A DNA stretch of 64,000 nucleotides from Methylibium sp. NZG (lineage in GTDB: Bacteria; Pseudomonadota; Gammaproteobacteria; Burkholderiales; Burkholderiaceae_C), in NCBI GenBank assembly GCA_001263235.1, contig LGRD01000030.1:62001-126000 (forward strand), in the 5' to 3' direction. Positions 20,861 through 29,525 of the stretch are shown here, one piece after another (position 1 is the stretch's first letter; each line of letters opens with the position of its first letter). Below the pieces are notes generated by a model, which did no database searches, was not told where the DNA came from, and saw only the letters and a program-made list of their open reading frames with translations. Position numbers and translations under genes: made by a program.

Positions 20861-21280
20861 GTGCGATTCGAACTGCCCGAGAAGAAGAAGCTCACGCTGC
20901 AGATGGTGATCCCGATCCGCTGGGGCGACATGGACGCGATGGGCCATGTGAACAACACGCTGTACTTTCGCTACTGCGAGATCGTGCGCATCGAGTGGCT
21001 CCATAGTGCGGGCGGCGCGCCCGACCCGAAGGGCCAAGGCCCGGTGATCGTCAACGCGTTCTGCAATTTCATCAAGCAGCTCGAATACCCCGGCGACATC
21101 CTGGCCAAGCACTACGTGGCCGACCCGGGGCGCACCAGCTTCAACACCTTCATCACGCTGGAGCGCACCGACGCGCCGGGTGTGATCTACGCCGAGGGCG
21201 GCGCCAAGACGGTGTGGATAGACTTCCCCGCCCAGAAGGCGGTGCCGCTGCCGGATTGGCTGCGTGCGCTGGTGGAGTGA
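20861..21280 (+). CDS. 4-hydroxybenzoyl-CoA-type (hotdog) thioesterase
   Basis: 139 residues, one hotdog domain. The active-site segment is IRWGDMDAMGHVNNTLYFRYCE, with the usual Asp before the A-M-G turn. It hydrolyses an acyl-CoA, probably short-chain or aromatic; the substrate is not known. The start is GTG at 20861 with AAGGGA upstream. It is probably the last gene of the SDR-yceH-thioesterase run and is convergent with a LuxR-type regulator. Confidence 0.88.
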   Translation: MRFELPEKKKLTLQMVIPIRWGDMDAMGHVNNTLYFRYCEIVRIEWLHSAGGAPDPKGQGPVIVNAFCNFIKQLEYPGDILAKHYVADPGRTSFNTFITLERTDAPGVIYAEGGAKTVWIDFPAQKAVPLPDWLRALVE

Positions 21281-21289
21281 CCGGGTTCG

Positions 21290-21865
21290 CTACCCGATGA
21301 GTTTCTGCACCAGCTCGGTGGTCGTCGCCGCGCCGTACTTACGCATCAATCGACCGCGATAGACGTCGATGGTGCGTGGGCTGATCAGCAGCCGTTTGCC
21401 GAGCTGCTTGCTCGTCAGCCCCTGGATCAGCAGCGCGGCGACCTCGCGCTCGCGCGGCGTCAGCGCCACGCCCACCGGCCGGCGCGACGACAGGTCCTCG
21501 AAGCTCCAGATGCCGGCGGCGTGCGGCTGCCGCGGGTCGAGCGCGCGGCCTGACACGTGGCACCAGAACAGCTCGCCCCCGCGCGCGCCGCCCACGCGCT
21601 TCATCACGCGCTCGTCGGCGTAGCCGCCACGGGCGTCCAGGCTGGCGACGATGCGCTCGCCGGTGCGCTCGAACTCGGCCACCGTCGGGTAGAGCAGCTC
21701 GAAGCTCTTGCCGATCAACTCGTCCCGTGGCGCGCCGAACATCTCGGCGAGCTGCTGGTTGACGTCCACCATCAGCCGGTTGCGCGACAGCACCAGCCCG
21801 ATCGGCGCCAGATCGAACGCAGCCCGGTGGTCAACAGCGGCCGCAGCGGCGCCAGCGCTCGTCAC
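21290..21865 (-). CDS. PAS-domain LuxR-type transcriptional regulator
   Basis: 191 residues. A PAS-like sensor domain covers about residues 15-115 (FDLAPIGLVLSRNRLMVDVN, then FGAPRDELIGKSFELLYP), and a LuxR helix-turn-helix the last 60 (LTPREREVAALLIQGLTSKQ, SPRTIDVYRGRLMRKYGA). The ligand is unknown. The GTG start at 21865 overlaps the stop of the frameshifted thioesterase gene (GTGA), so translation of the regulator may have depended on that gene. Confidence 0.85.
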   Translation of the reverse strand: MTSAGAAAAAVDHRAAFDLAPIGLVLSRNRLMVDVNQQLAEMFGAPRDELIGKSFELLYPTVAEFERTGERIVASLDARGGYADERVMKRVGGARGGELFWCHVSGRALDPRQPHAAGIWSFEDLSSRRPVGVALTPREREVAALLIQGLTSKQLGKRLLISPRTIDVYRGRLMRKYGAATTTELVQKLIG

Positions 21866-22271
21866 AGCAAAGCGTACGTGGTGGTCGCGTGCGCGGCGAG
21901 TTTGCCGTCGGGCGTGTGAATGTCGACCTCGCCGTAGCTCAGCGTCTTGCCGTGGCGCAGCACCCGGCCGGTGACGATCACGTGCGGCGTGCCGCGCGGG
22001 ACGGGGCGCAGAAAGCTTGTCTGCAACTGCACGGTCGTCACTGGCTTGAACTCGCCCATCTGCGCCACCAGCGCGAGGAGCATTGCGGTGTCGGCGGCGG
22101 CAGCATGGCTTGGCCGCACAGCACGCCGCCGCCGTGTACCAGGTCGTCGCCCACCGGCATCGTCATCGACACCTCGCCGGCGGATGCCGAGGTGACCTGC
22201 AGCTTCAGTCGCTTGACAAAATCGGCCGCAACGCGGTCAAGAAATTGCTGAAGTGAGGAGGGGTCTGTCAT
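21862..22271 (-). pseudogene. PaaI-type thioesterase with a frameshift
   Basis: Two overlapping frames together make one hotdog thioesterase of about 136 residues. The first (from ATG 22271) reads MTDPSSLQQFLDRVAADF to VHGGGVLCGQAM, then loses family sequence. The second takes over near 22110-22100 with AAADTAMLLALVAQ and runs to TTYALL at 21862. The join HGG...GQAM(x)AAADTAM is what intact PaaI proteins show, and one missing base after the ATG codon of GQAM explains it. Either the gene is inactivated or the assembly has an indel in this GC-rich CCGCCGCCG run. Confidence 0.75.
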
Positions 22272-22295
22272 GCTGCGCGCCTGGTTTAGGCGATT

Positions 22296-22326
22296 CTACG
22301 TAACGACCACCTATTGGCTTACGTAG
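22296..22326. promoter_or_regulatory. CTACGTAA/TTACGTAG dyad between divergent genes
   Basis: A perfect 8-bp inverted repeat with a 15-base spacer lies between the thioesterase pseudogene (minus) and scoA (plus). Both arms contain TACGTA, itself palindromic. Position between divergent acyl-CoA genes suggests an operator for a fatty-acid or ketone-body regulator. Confidence 0.5.
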
Positions 22327-22361
22327 TACGCTGGCGGCTGCAACCCATCGGAGACGTGGTG

Positions 22362-23069
22362 ATGAAGAAAGTGTTTCCCAACGCGGCCAAGGCACTCGAA
22401 GGCATCGTGCGCGACGGCCAGTTGATGGCGGTCGGCGGCTTCGGCCTGTGCGGCATCCCGGAGGCGCTGATCGCGGCGCTGCGCGACAGCAAGGTGAAGA
22501 ACCTGACCGTGATCTCAAACAACGCCGGTGTCGACGGTTTCGGCCTGGGCCTGCTGCTGGAAACCCGCCAGATCAAACGGATGATCTCCAGCTACGTCGG
22601 CGAGAACAAGGAGTTCGAGCGCCAGTACCTGGCCGGTGAGCTGGAGCTGGAGTTCACGCCGCAAGGCACGCTGGCCGAGAAGCTGCGGGCCGGTGGCGCT
22701 GGCATCCCGGCCTTCTTCACGCGCACCGGCGTGGGCACGCTGGTGGCCGAGGGCAAGGAGCTGCGCGAGTTCGATGGGCAGACCTACGTGATGGAACGTT
22801 CGCTCGTGCCGGAGGTGTCGCTCGTGAAGGCGTGGAAGGCCGACCACTCCGGCAACTTGATCTTTCGCCGCACCGCGCGCAACTTCAACCCGGCGGCGGC
22901 GATGGCCGGCAAGATCACCGTGGTCGAGGTCGAAGAGATCGTCGAGACCGGCAGCTTCGATCCGGACGCGGTGCACTTGCCTGGCATCTACGTTCACCGG
23001 ATCGTCTTGAACGCGAACCCGGAAAAGCGTATTGAAAAGCGAACGATCACCGAGAAAGCGGGAGTCTGA
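22362..23069 (+). CDS. scoA: 3-oxoacid CoA-transferase subunit A
   Basis: 235 residues. With ScoB it moves CoA from succinyl-CoA to acetoacetate or related 3-oxoacids. The glycine-rich CoA loop is [14 protein letters not shown] near residue 27, followed by [13 protein letters not shown], both typical of subunit A. The frame is open a little upstream, but [12 protein letters not shown] is the family start. scoB follows after 2 bp. The dyad at 22296-22326 lies in the promoter region. Confidence 0.94.
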   Translation: MKKVFPNAAKALEGIVRDGQLMAVGGFGLCGIPEALIAALRDSKVKNLTVISNNAGVDGFGLGLLLETRQIKRMISSYVGENKEFERQYLAGELELEFTPQGTLAEKLRAGGAGIPAFFTRTGVGTLVAEGKELREFDGQTYVMERSLVPEVSLVKAWKADHSGNLIFRRTARNFNPAAAMAGKITVVEVEEIVETGSFDPDAVHLPGIYVHRIVLNANPEKRIEKRTITEKAGV

Positions 23070-23071
23070 CC

Positions 23072-23710
23072 ATGCCCTGGACCCACGATCAAATGGCCGC
23101 CCGCGCGGCGCACGAACTGCAAGACGGTTTCTACGTGAACCTGGGCATCGGCTTGCCGACGCTGGTGGCCAACCATGTGCGCAGCGACATCGAGGTGTGG
23201 CTGCAAAGCGAGAACGGCATGCTCGGCATCGGCCCATTCCCGACCGAAGACGAGGTCGACGCCGACCTGATCAACGCTGGCAAGCAAACCGTCACCACCA
23301 TCGCCGGCTCGTCGATCTTCGGCTCCGAGCAGTCGTTCGGCATGATCCGCGGCGGCAAGATCAACCTGAGCATCCTGGGTGCGATGCAGGTCAGCGAGAA
23401 GGGCGACCTGGCGAACTGGATGATCCCCGGCAAGATGGTCAAGGGCATGGGCGGCGCGATGGACCTGGTGGCCGGCGTGAAGCGTGTGCTGGTGCTGATG
23501 GAGCACGTGGCGAAGAAGAAGGACGGCTCGATCGACCTGAAGATCCTGCCCGCCTGCACGCTGCCGCTGACCGGCCTGGGCGTCGTCAACCGCATCATCA
23601 CCGACCTGGCGGTGATGGACGTGACGCCGCAGGGGCTGAAGGTGGTCGAGAGGGCGCCGGGCGTGACGGCTGAAGACTTGCAAGCCAAGACCGGCGTACC
23701 GTTGCACTGA
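23072..23710 (+). CDS. scoB: 3-oxoacid CoA-transferase subunit B
   Basis: 212 residues. The catalytic glutamate that forms the enzyme-CoA thioester is E47 in [23 protein letters not shown] and the later [15 protein letters not shown] are also characteristic. Forms a complex with ScoA encoded 2 bp upstream. It is convergent with pyrD; the 68-bp gap shows no strong terminator. Confidence 0.95.
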   Translation: MPWTHDQMAARAAHELQDGFYVNLGIGLPTLVANHVRSDIEVWLQSENGMLGIGPFPTEDEVDADLINAGKQTVTTIAGSSIFGSEQSFGMIRGGKINLSILGAMQVSEKGDLANWMIPGKMVKGMGGAMDLVAGVKRVLVLMEHVAKKKDGSIDLKILPACTLPLTGLGVVNRIITDLAVMDVTPQGLKVVERAPGVTAEDLQAKTGVPLH

Positions 23711-23778
23711 CCGGTCTTCTGCGGCGACGATAGCGGCGAGGGCCCCGGCGACCCGGGTGCTGCCGGTGCCCCGCCAGT

Positions 23779-24816
23779 TCAGCGGCCAGCCAACGCCCGC
23801 GCCGCCTGACTCACCAAGTCCGGCCCCTGGTAGATGAAGCCGGTGTAGATCTGCACCAGGTCGGCCCCCGCGGCGCGTTTGGCGAGCGCATCGGCCGCGC
23901 TCATCACGCCGCCGACGCCGATGATCGGGAAGGCCGCACCGAGCGACGAACGCAGTTGCGCGATCACCCGGTTGCTCGCCTCAAACACCGGCGCGCCCGA
24001 CAGACCCCCCACCTCCTGCGCATGCGGCAAGTGCTTCACCGTGTCGCGCGCGACGGTGGTGTTGGTGGCGATCACGCCATCGATCGCGTTCTTCTGCAGC
24101 GTCGCGGCGATCACGGTGACCTGAGATTCATCGAGATCGGGCGCGATCTTCACGAAGATCGGCACGTTGCGGCCGTGCCGTTCGGCAAGGTCCGCCTTGC
24201 GCGCCTGCACCGCGCCGAGCAGCGCATCGAGCGCCTCGTCGCTTTGCAGCGAGCGCAGGTTCTGCGTGTTTGGGCTGGAGATGTTGACCGTCACGTAGTC
24301 GGCATGCGGGTACACGCCGTCCAGGCACAGCAGGTAGTCGTCCACCGCGCGCTCGATCGGCGTGGCGGCGTTCTTGCCGATGTTGAGGCCCAGGATGCCT
24401 CCGTTGCGGCGAAAGCGCGCCCGCTGCACGTTGGCAACGAACGCATCGAGCCCGCCGTTGTTGAAGCCGAGCCGGTTGATCAGCGCCTGCGCTTCGACGA
24501 GCCGGAACATGCGCGGCTTCGGGTTGCCCGGCTGCGCCTTCGGCGTGACGGTGCCGACCTCGATGAAGCCGAAGCCCATCGCGCCCAGGCCGTCGATGCA
24601 GCGGCCGTTCTTGTCCAGGCCTGCGGCCAGGCCGATTCGGTTCGGGAAGGTCAGACCCGCCACCGTCACCGGATCAATCACGCGGGTCTGCGCCACGCCG
24701 CAGATCAGCGGCGTGTGCTGGATGCGGGCGAGCGCGCCGAGGGTCAGGTCGTGCGCCTGCTCGGGGTCCAGGCCGAAGAGGAAGGGGCGGGTCAGCGCGT
24801 AGGGGATCAGTGCCAT
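23779..24816 (-). CDS. pyrD: Dihydroorotate dehydrogenase (quinone), class 2
   Basis: 345 residues. Oxidises dihydroorotate to orotate in pyrimidine synthesis, passing electrons to quinone at the inner membrane. The FMN barrel shows [16 protein letters not shown], the class 2 catalytic serine S181 in [12 protein letters not shown], and [11 protein letters not shown]. The N-terminal 40 residues form the membrane-contacting helical part typical of class 2. It is divergent from rpiA with a 66-bp gap. Confidence 0.97.
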   Translation of the reverse strand: MALIPYALTRPFLFGLDPEQAHDLTLGALARIQHTPLICGVAQTRVIDPVTVAGLTFPNRIGLAAGLDKNGRCIDGLGAMGFGFIEVGTVTPKAQPGNPKPRMFRLVEAQALINRLGFNNGGLDAFVANVQRARFRRNGGILGLNIGKNAATPIERAVDDYLLCLDGVYPHADYVTVNISSPNTQNLRSLQSDEALDALLGAVQARKADLAERHGRNVPIFVKIAPDLDESQVTVIAATLQKNAIDGVIATNTTVARDTVKHLPHAQEVGGLSGAPVFEASNRVIAQLRSSLGAAFPIIGVGGVMSAADALAKRAAGADLVQIYTGFIYQGPDLVSQAARALAGR

Positions 24817-24882
24817 CGGTGAAGTCGGCCGGAAGGGGGCGTCTCGGATAATCAGCCGATTCTCTCAAACAGACATCGAGCC

Positions 24883-25554
24883 ATGACGCAAGCGATGACG
24901 CAAGACGAACTGAAGGCCGCGGTGGGGCATGCGGCGTTGGCCTATGTGGTGCCCGGCAGCGTGGTCGGCGTGGGCACCGGCTCGACGGTCAACTGCTTCA
25001 TCGACGCGCTGGCGACGATGAAGGCGCAGATCCGCGGCGCGATCTCCAGCAGCGAAAAGAGCAGCGAGCGGCTGCGCGCCCACGGCATCGAGGTGCTCGA
25101 CAGCAACGGCGTCGACGGCATTCCGGTCTACATCGACGGCGCCGACGAAATCGACCACGCGGGCCACATGATCAAGGGCGGCGGTGCAGCGCTCACGCGC
25201 GAGAAGATCGTCGCCGACATCGCACAGCGCTTCGTCTGCATTGCCGACGCGTCGAAGCTGGTGAGCACGCTGGGCACGTTCCCTCTGCCGGTGGAGGTCA
25301 TCCCAATGGCAGTCGCACAGATCAGCCGTCACTTGAAGGCGCTGGGCGGGCAGCCGACATTGCGCGAAGGCGTGGTCACCGACAACGGCTGTCGCATCGT
25401 CGATGTTCGCGGCTTGAAGATCACCGACCCGCTGGCGATGGAGCAGGAGATCAACCAGTGGCCGGGCGTCGTCAGCGTCGGCATCTTTGCGCGCAACAAG
25501 GCCGGCGTGTGCCTGCTGGGCACGGCGCAAGGCGTGAAGACGATGACTTTCTGA
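24883..25554 (+). CDS. rpiA: Ribose-5-phosphate isomerase A
   Basis: 223 residues. Interconverts ribose 5-phosphate and ribulose 5-phosphate. Family segments visible: [45 protein letters not shown] with the catalytic acidic and lysine residues, and [11 protein letters not shown] second ATG four codons downstream (MTQDELK) could be the true start. No ribosome site clearly decides between them. Confidence 0.96.
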   Translation: MTQAMTQDELKAAVGHAALAYVVPGSVVGVGTGSTVNCFIDALATMKAQIRGAISSSEKSSERLRAHGIEVLDSNGVDGIPVYIDGADEIDHAGHMIKGGGAALTREKIVADIAQRFVCIADASKLVSTLGTFPLPVEVIPMAVAQISRHLKALGGQPTLREGVVTDNGCRIVDVRGLKITDPLAMEQEINQWPGVVSVGIFARNKAGVCLLGTAQGVKTMTF

Positions 25555-25656
25555 CGCGAGAGCGGCGGTCGACTGTCGAAAAGCGCGTAACCTCGCAGGT
25601 ATTGTTCACCGCCTCGGGGTTCACGCTCTCGGCACCAGGAAAGGAAGGACGGGCCC

Positions 25657-25836
25657 ATGGCCAAACCCAACTACTCGTTTGAAAAGCGCCAGCGGGAGCT
25701 GGCCAAGAAAAAGAAGAAGGAAGAGAAGCTGAAGGAAAAGGCCGGTCGCAAAGCCGAGCCGGGCCAGCCCGACGAGCCTGGCGACGGGGCGGCACCACCG
25801 CAAGACACCGAGGCCGGCGGTACGCCTGCGCCTTGA
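25657..25836 (+). CDS. Small lysine-rich conserved protein
   Basis: 59 residues starting MAKPNYSFEKRQRELAKK, then a run of lysines and glutamates and a Pro/Gly/Asp/Glu-rich tail ending GGTPAP. A good ribosome site (AAGGAAGGA) sits just before the start. Proteins with this opening are common and unannotated in betaproteobacteria. The charged N-terminal half should be helical and might bind RNA or ribosomes, but this is a guess. It ends just before the 13-bp tandem repeat. Confidence 0.75.
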   Translation: MAKPNYSFEKRQRELAKKKKKEEKLKEKAGRKAEPGQPDEPGDGAAPPQDTEAGGTPAP

Positions 25837-25843
25837 GGCGGTG

Positions 25844-25921
25844 CTTTGGCCGATGCCTTGGGCCGATTGCTTGGGCCGATCGCTTGGGCCGATCGCTTGA
25901 GCCGATCGCTTGAGCCGGCCC
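25844..25921. repeat. 13-bp tandem repeat, six units
   Basis: Consecutive 13-base units of CTTGGGCCGATCG: units 2-5 at 25857-25908 differ by one or two bases, and the outer two (25844-25856 and 25909-25921) are degenerate. The array fills the gap between the 59-residue protein and the lipase-like gene and ends 7 bp before that start. Copy number could vary between strains. Confidence 0.9.
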
Positions 25922-25928
25922 TGACCCG

Positions 25929-27347
25929 ATGAGCGGCAAGCGCGCCGCCCACGACCCCAAGCGCGCCCGGCTCCGCACCTCGGCGTCCACGGTCCGTCCC
26001 CCACGGCCTTCGTCAACTGTGGCGCCGACGGCGCCGGCCAACGCGGCCCAGCCAGTGCCCCAAACACCAGCCACCACGGGCTATGCACCGGCCGTGAAGA
26101 TCGGCGTGGCATCCACCGTGCAGACGGTGCAAGACATGCACCAGGCGATCTCCGACACCGCGTTCAATGGACTGCAGCGCGTGCCCGGCCTGTCGGGGCC
26201 GACGCGCCTTGTGCAAGGCATACACGACGCCATCGCCCAAGGCGTCTATGCCGCCGTGCGGCATGGCAGCGGCGCGGTGTTGTCGGCGGCCGGTGTTGCG
26301 GAACGAATGGTCAGCGATGCACCGGGCCCGGTGGGCGGCCGCGAGCTGGCGCTGCGCAGCGCATTGAACGGGGTGTTTGGCGATGCGCTGGCAAGTGCCG
26401 GCAGTTCGCTCTCGGTGCCGATGGGGTTTCACTCGCTCGACGCGGTGGTGCCGCTCACCGCGTCTGCCCTTGCTGGATTGCGCGAGCGCGTGTGCATCTT
26501 CGTTCACGGCCTGGCGTGCGACGAGCAGAGCTGGCGCCGTGCGCCTGCCGCCTGGCAGGGCAGCGCCTGGGACGATGCGCTGCCGGCTGGCGCGGCGCCG
26601 AACTATGGCGCGCTACTTGCCCGCGACGCCGACATCAGCCCCCTCTATCTGCGCTACAACACGGGCCAGCCGGTGGCGCACAACGCACGTGAATTGGCCG
26701 ACCAGTTGCAGCAGCTGGTGGACGCCGCGCCGGTGCGAACGCGCGAGATCGTGCTGATCGGCCACAGCATGGGCGGCCTGGTGGCGCGCGCGGCGTGCGA
26801 ACTCGCCGCTTCCGAACGTTTGCCGTGGCTGCGACGCGTGCACAGGCTGGTCTGCCTGGGCACGCCCCACCAGGGCGCGATGCTGGAGCAGTGGGGCCAC
26901 CTGACGAGCCTGGCGCTCGGCCTGTCCAAGGTGACTCAGCCCCTGGCGCGCGCCGCGAACGCGCGCAGCCAAGGCATCAAAGACCTGCGCCACGGAACGC
27001 GGCCCAAGCGTGGCGGCAAGGCAGCAGCTGCCGAGGCTGAAGCCGCAACACCGGCGGCATCGGCGGCATCGGCAGCGGGCGTGGCCGTGACGATGCCGCC
27101 GCTCGCGCTGCGCTTCATCTCGGCGCGGCTGGGTGACGAGTCCGACGGCCTGATGGGCACGCTGCTCGGCAAGGCTTTCGGCGACGGGCTGGTGATGCCA
27201 CGCAGCGCGGGCGACGAGGGCCTGGTGGGCGACGTGCAGCGCGTCGAGCTCGCCGGGCTGGGCCACATGGCGCTGCTGAACCACCCGCGTGTGTATGCGC
27301 AGTTGCGCGATTGGCTGCTCCCGACGGCGGAGTTGCCAGCGGGCTGA
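25929..27347 (+). CDS. Alpha/beta-hydrolase, lipase/PGAP1-like
   Basis: 472 residues. The hydrolase core begins near residue 185 with VCIFVHGLACDEQSWRR; the nucleophile is S280 in VLIGHSMGGLVARAA. A later VELAGLGHMALLNHP supplies the likely catalytic histidine. The first 150 residues are of unknown fold with a basic, Pro/Thr/Ala-rich beginning and no clear signal peptide. An Ala-rich insertion lies near residue 370. The substrate is unknown; the group includes lipases and esterases. Its ribosome site falls in or next to the tandem repeat, so repeat changes could alter expression. Confidence 0.8.
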   Translation: MSGKRAAHDPKRARLRTSASTVRPPRPSSTVAPTAPANAAQPVPQTPATTGYAPAVKIGVASTVQTVQDMHQAISDTAFNGLQRVPGLSGPTRLVQGIHDAIAQGVYAAVRHGSGAVLSAAGVAERMVSDAPGPVGGRELALRSALNGVFGDALASAGSSLSVPMGFHSLDAVVPLTASALAGLRERVCIFVHGLACDEQSWRRAPAAWQGSAWDDALPAGAAPNYGALLARDADISPLYLRYNTGQPVAHNARELADQLQQLVDAAPVRTREIVLIGHSMGGLVARAACELAASERLPWLRRVHRLVCLGTPHQGAMLEQWGHLTSLALGLSKVTQPLARAANARSQGIKDLRHGTRPKRGGKAAAAEAEAATPAASAASAAGVAVTMPPLALRFISARLGDESDGLMGTLLGKAFGDGLVMPRSAGDEGLVGDVQRVELAGLGHMALLNHPRVYAQLRDWLLPTAELPAG

Positions 27348-27386
27348 TGTCGCTTGGCATGCAGGCACTGCCGCGCTTGCCATCGC

Positions 27387-29525
27387 TTAATCCACTCGCC
27401 GGCCCCGGCGTGCCGCGCGCACGATGAAGCGGGCCGGGTCGAGGGCATCGAGCAGGTCGGCCTCCAGCGGTTGGGGCGCGCCGGTGATGCTGGAGGCCAG
27501 AACTTGCGCACCGAGCGGCGCCCAGGTGATGCCGCGCGAACCGAGTGCGGTGAAGACGAACAGCCCCGGCAGGCGCGGCACGAAGCGCGGCTGGTCGGGC
27601 GGGCGCGACGGGGCGGTGCCCTCCGGTCCTGCCACGCCCCGCATTGCCGCCGCATCGGGCACCGCGCCGATGATCGGCAACCGGTCGCGGCTGACCATGC
27701 GCCAGGCGGTGCGCCCACCCAACGATGCCGGATCGACGTGATGCGTTGAGGCCCCGGTCAAGCGCGCAAGTTGCGCCAGGTTGTGCACATGGTCGGCGTG
27801 GCGCACCGTGGCGTCGCCGTCGCCGGCATGTGCGGTGGCGCCGAACAGCCAGGTGGCGCCGACCCGCGGAAGCAGGTAGCCGGCACCGGTCAGCGGCACG
27901 CGGGGCGACGCAAGTTCGCGCTGCGACAACAGCGCCGCCTGTGCGCCGGCGGGCAACAGGCTGATCTGCCCCCGCACGCTTTGCACCGGCCACGCTAGCG
28001 CGAAAGGCTCACCCAACAGGCGCAGCGCGTCGATTGCGTTGGCCAGCACGACCGTGGGGGCAGCGGCTATGCATTTGCCCCGAACGTCGAACAGCATCCA
28101 ACCACCCCCTTCGCCAGGCCGGATGGACGCCACCTCGACGCCGCCGCGAAACCCGGTCGCAGCGCCAGCGCGAGCCAGCAGCGCCGCCGCCAGCGCGCCG
28201 GGCGCAACCCAACCGCCGCCGGGGAAGAACCACCCTGCGTGCGGGAGCGACATTCCGCTCAGCGCGCTGGCCTGCTCGGCGCTGACCGCCTGAACGTAGT
28301 CGGTGGGCAGGCCGGTGGCGGCCAGTTCACGACGCAGCCAGTCGATGCCCTGGCCCTGCGGGTCCAGCCGCAACAGCCCGCCTACGCTGCCAGGTACGCC
28401 CGGGTCGGCAAGCGCTGCACGGACCGCACGTTCGGCCTCCAGCGCGGCCGTGCGGTTGAATCGGGCATGGACGCCGTCTTGCCGGTTGACGATGCCGTGG
28501 AACAGCCCCGCCGGGTTGCCTGAGGCTTCTTGCGTGGGCTCAGCGTGGCGGTCGAGCAGCGTGGTGTGCCAGCCCTGTTCGGCCAGCGCGCAGGCGGCCG
28601 CGCAGCCCGCCAGGCCGGCGCCGACGATGACGGCGTGGGGCGGCGCAGCGGCCGCCTGTGCGGCGTCGGATGCGCGCGGCGCTGGGGATGCAGAAGTTGC
28701 CAACGCCGCCGTGGGCCGCGCGGCTGTGTCCGGTGTCGCCCTGTGTTGCGCCTTCACGTCCCATGCCGCTGCGCGGCGCGCGTCGGGGCGCCGAGGGGCG
28801 AACGCTCGCGGCGTCAGCGTCGCCAGCGTGATGTCGGCGTGGCCAGGCGGGCCCGGTGCGAGCCGCGCGTCGAAGCCGGCGCTGGCCCATCCAACGTGCA
28901 TCGCTGAGGTCGACATCGACGCGGCCACCGTGGCGCCGGGCGCCGCCAGGCGCGCCAGCGACTTGAAGTGCTGCTGTTGCCACGTCACGTTGGCTTGCGC
29001 GGCGGTCGGTCCACCGAGCGAAAAGGCGTCGACCGAGGCCACGAGTTCGGGCAACCACGCGCCGACCTCGCCGAGCGCGAGCAGCAATTGCACGCGGCCC
29101 CCATCGAAGCTCAGGCGATGCAGGTTGGGTGTCAGCGGCGGCCACGCGGCAGCCAGGGTCTGCGCCAGTTCCGCCCACGGTGATTCGCTGTGCGCGTGTT
29201 GCAGGTCGGCGCGCAGCAGCGGGTGCGGTTCGATCGAGATGAAGTGCAGTTGCCGGCAGGCGCGGGCGTCGTGGCGCCACGCGTCCCACGTGGCCAGAAA
29301 GTTGTGGCCCAGGCCGAAGCCGGTCTCCAGCACGACGAAACGCTCTCGGCCGCGCCAGCGTTGCGGCAAGCCGTTGCCCGCGATGAACACGTGCGTAGCT
29401 TGCGACAGCAAGTCGCCGTGCGCGGGAATCGGTGTGCCGCGGTCGAGTGAGGTCGGCGGCGTGGCGGGTTCGTCGCTCGGTTCATCGTGCCGCCAACGCG
29501 CCGGCACGATCGGCGCGGTTTTCAT
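27387..29525 (-). CDS. mnmC: Bifunctional tRNA mnm5s2U34 biosynthesis protein MnmC
   Basis: 712 residues, start ATG 29525. The N-terminal methyltransferase (MnmD) has the SAM motif LETGFGLGHNFLATW near residue 67. The C-terminal FAD oxidase begins near residue 325 with VIVGAGLAGCAAACAL, then EASGNPAGLFHGIVNR. Together they finish mnm5 modification of U34 in tRNAs for Lys, Glu and others. Oddity: the usual methyltransferase motif (DGFAP in WFLDGFAP-type sequences) reads FSLGGPTAAQ here, so the aspartate expected at that point is a glycine. The methyltransferase half may be weakened. The start overlaps the stop of the DUF3445 gene. Confidence 0.9.
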   Translation of the reverse strand: MKTAPIVPARWRHDEPSDEPATPPTSLDRGTPIPAHGDLLSQATHVFIAGNGLPQRWRGRERFVVLETGFGLGHNFLATWDAWRHDARACRQLHFISIEPHPLLRADLQHAHSESPWAELAQTLAAAWPPLTPNLHRLSFDGGRVQLLLALGEVGAWLPELVASVDAFSLGGPTAAQANVTWQQQHFKSLARLAAPGATVAASMSTSAMHVGWASAGFDARLAPGPPGHADITLATLTPRAFAPRRPDARRAAAWDVKAQHRATPDTAARPTAALATSASPAPRASDAAQAAAAPPHAVIVGAGLAGCAAACALAEQGWHTTLLDRHAEPTQEASGNPAGLFHGIVNRQDGVHARFNRTAALEAERAVRAALADPGVPGSVGGLLRLDPQGQGIDWLRRELAATGLPTDYVQAVSAEQASALSGMSLPHAGWFFPGGGWVAPGALAAALLARAGAATGFRGGVEVASIRPGEGGGWMLFDVRGKCIAAAPTVVLANAIDALRLLGEPFALAWPVQSVRGQISLLPAGAQAALLSQRELASPRVPLTGAGYLLPRVGATWLFGATAHAGDGDATVRHADHVHNLAQLARLTGASTHHVDPASLGGRTAWRMVSRDRLPIIGAVPDAAAMRGVAGPEGTAPSRPPDQPRFVPRLPGLFVFTALGSRGITWAPLGAQVLASSITGAPQPLEADLLDALDPARFIVRAARRGRRVD

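Noticed and set aside
25844-25921. CRISPR-like array
   Set aside because: The units are only 13 bp and directly adjacent without spacers; this is a simple tandem repeat.
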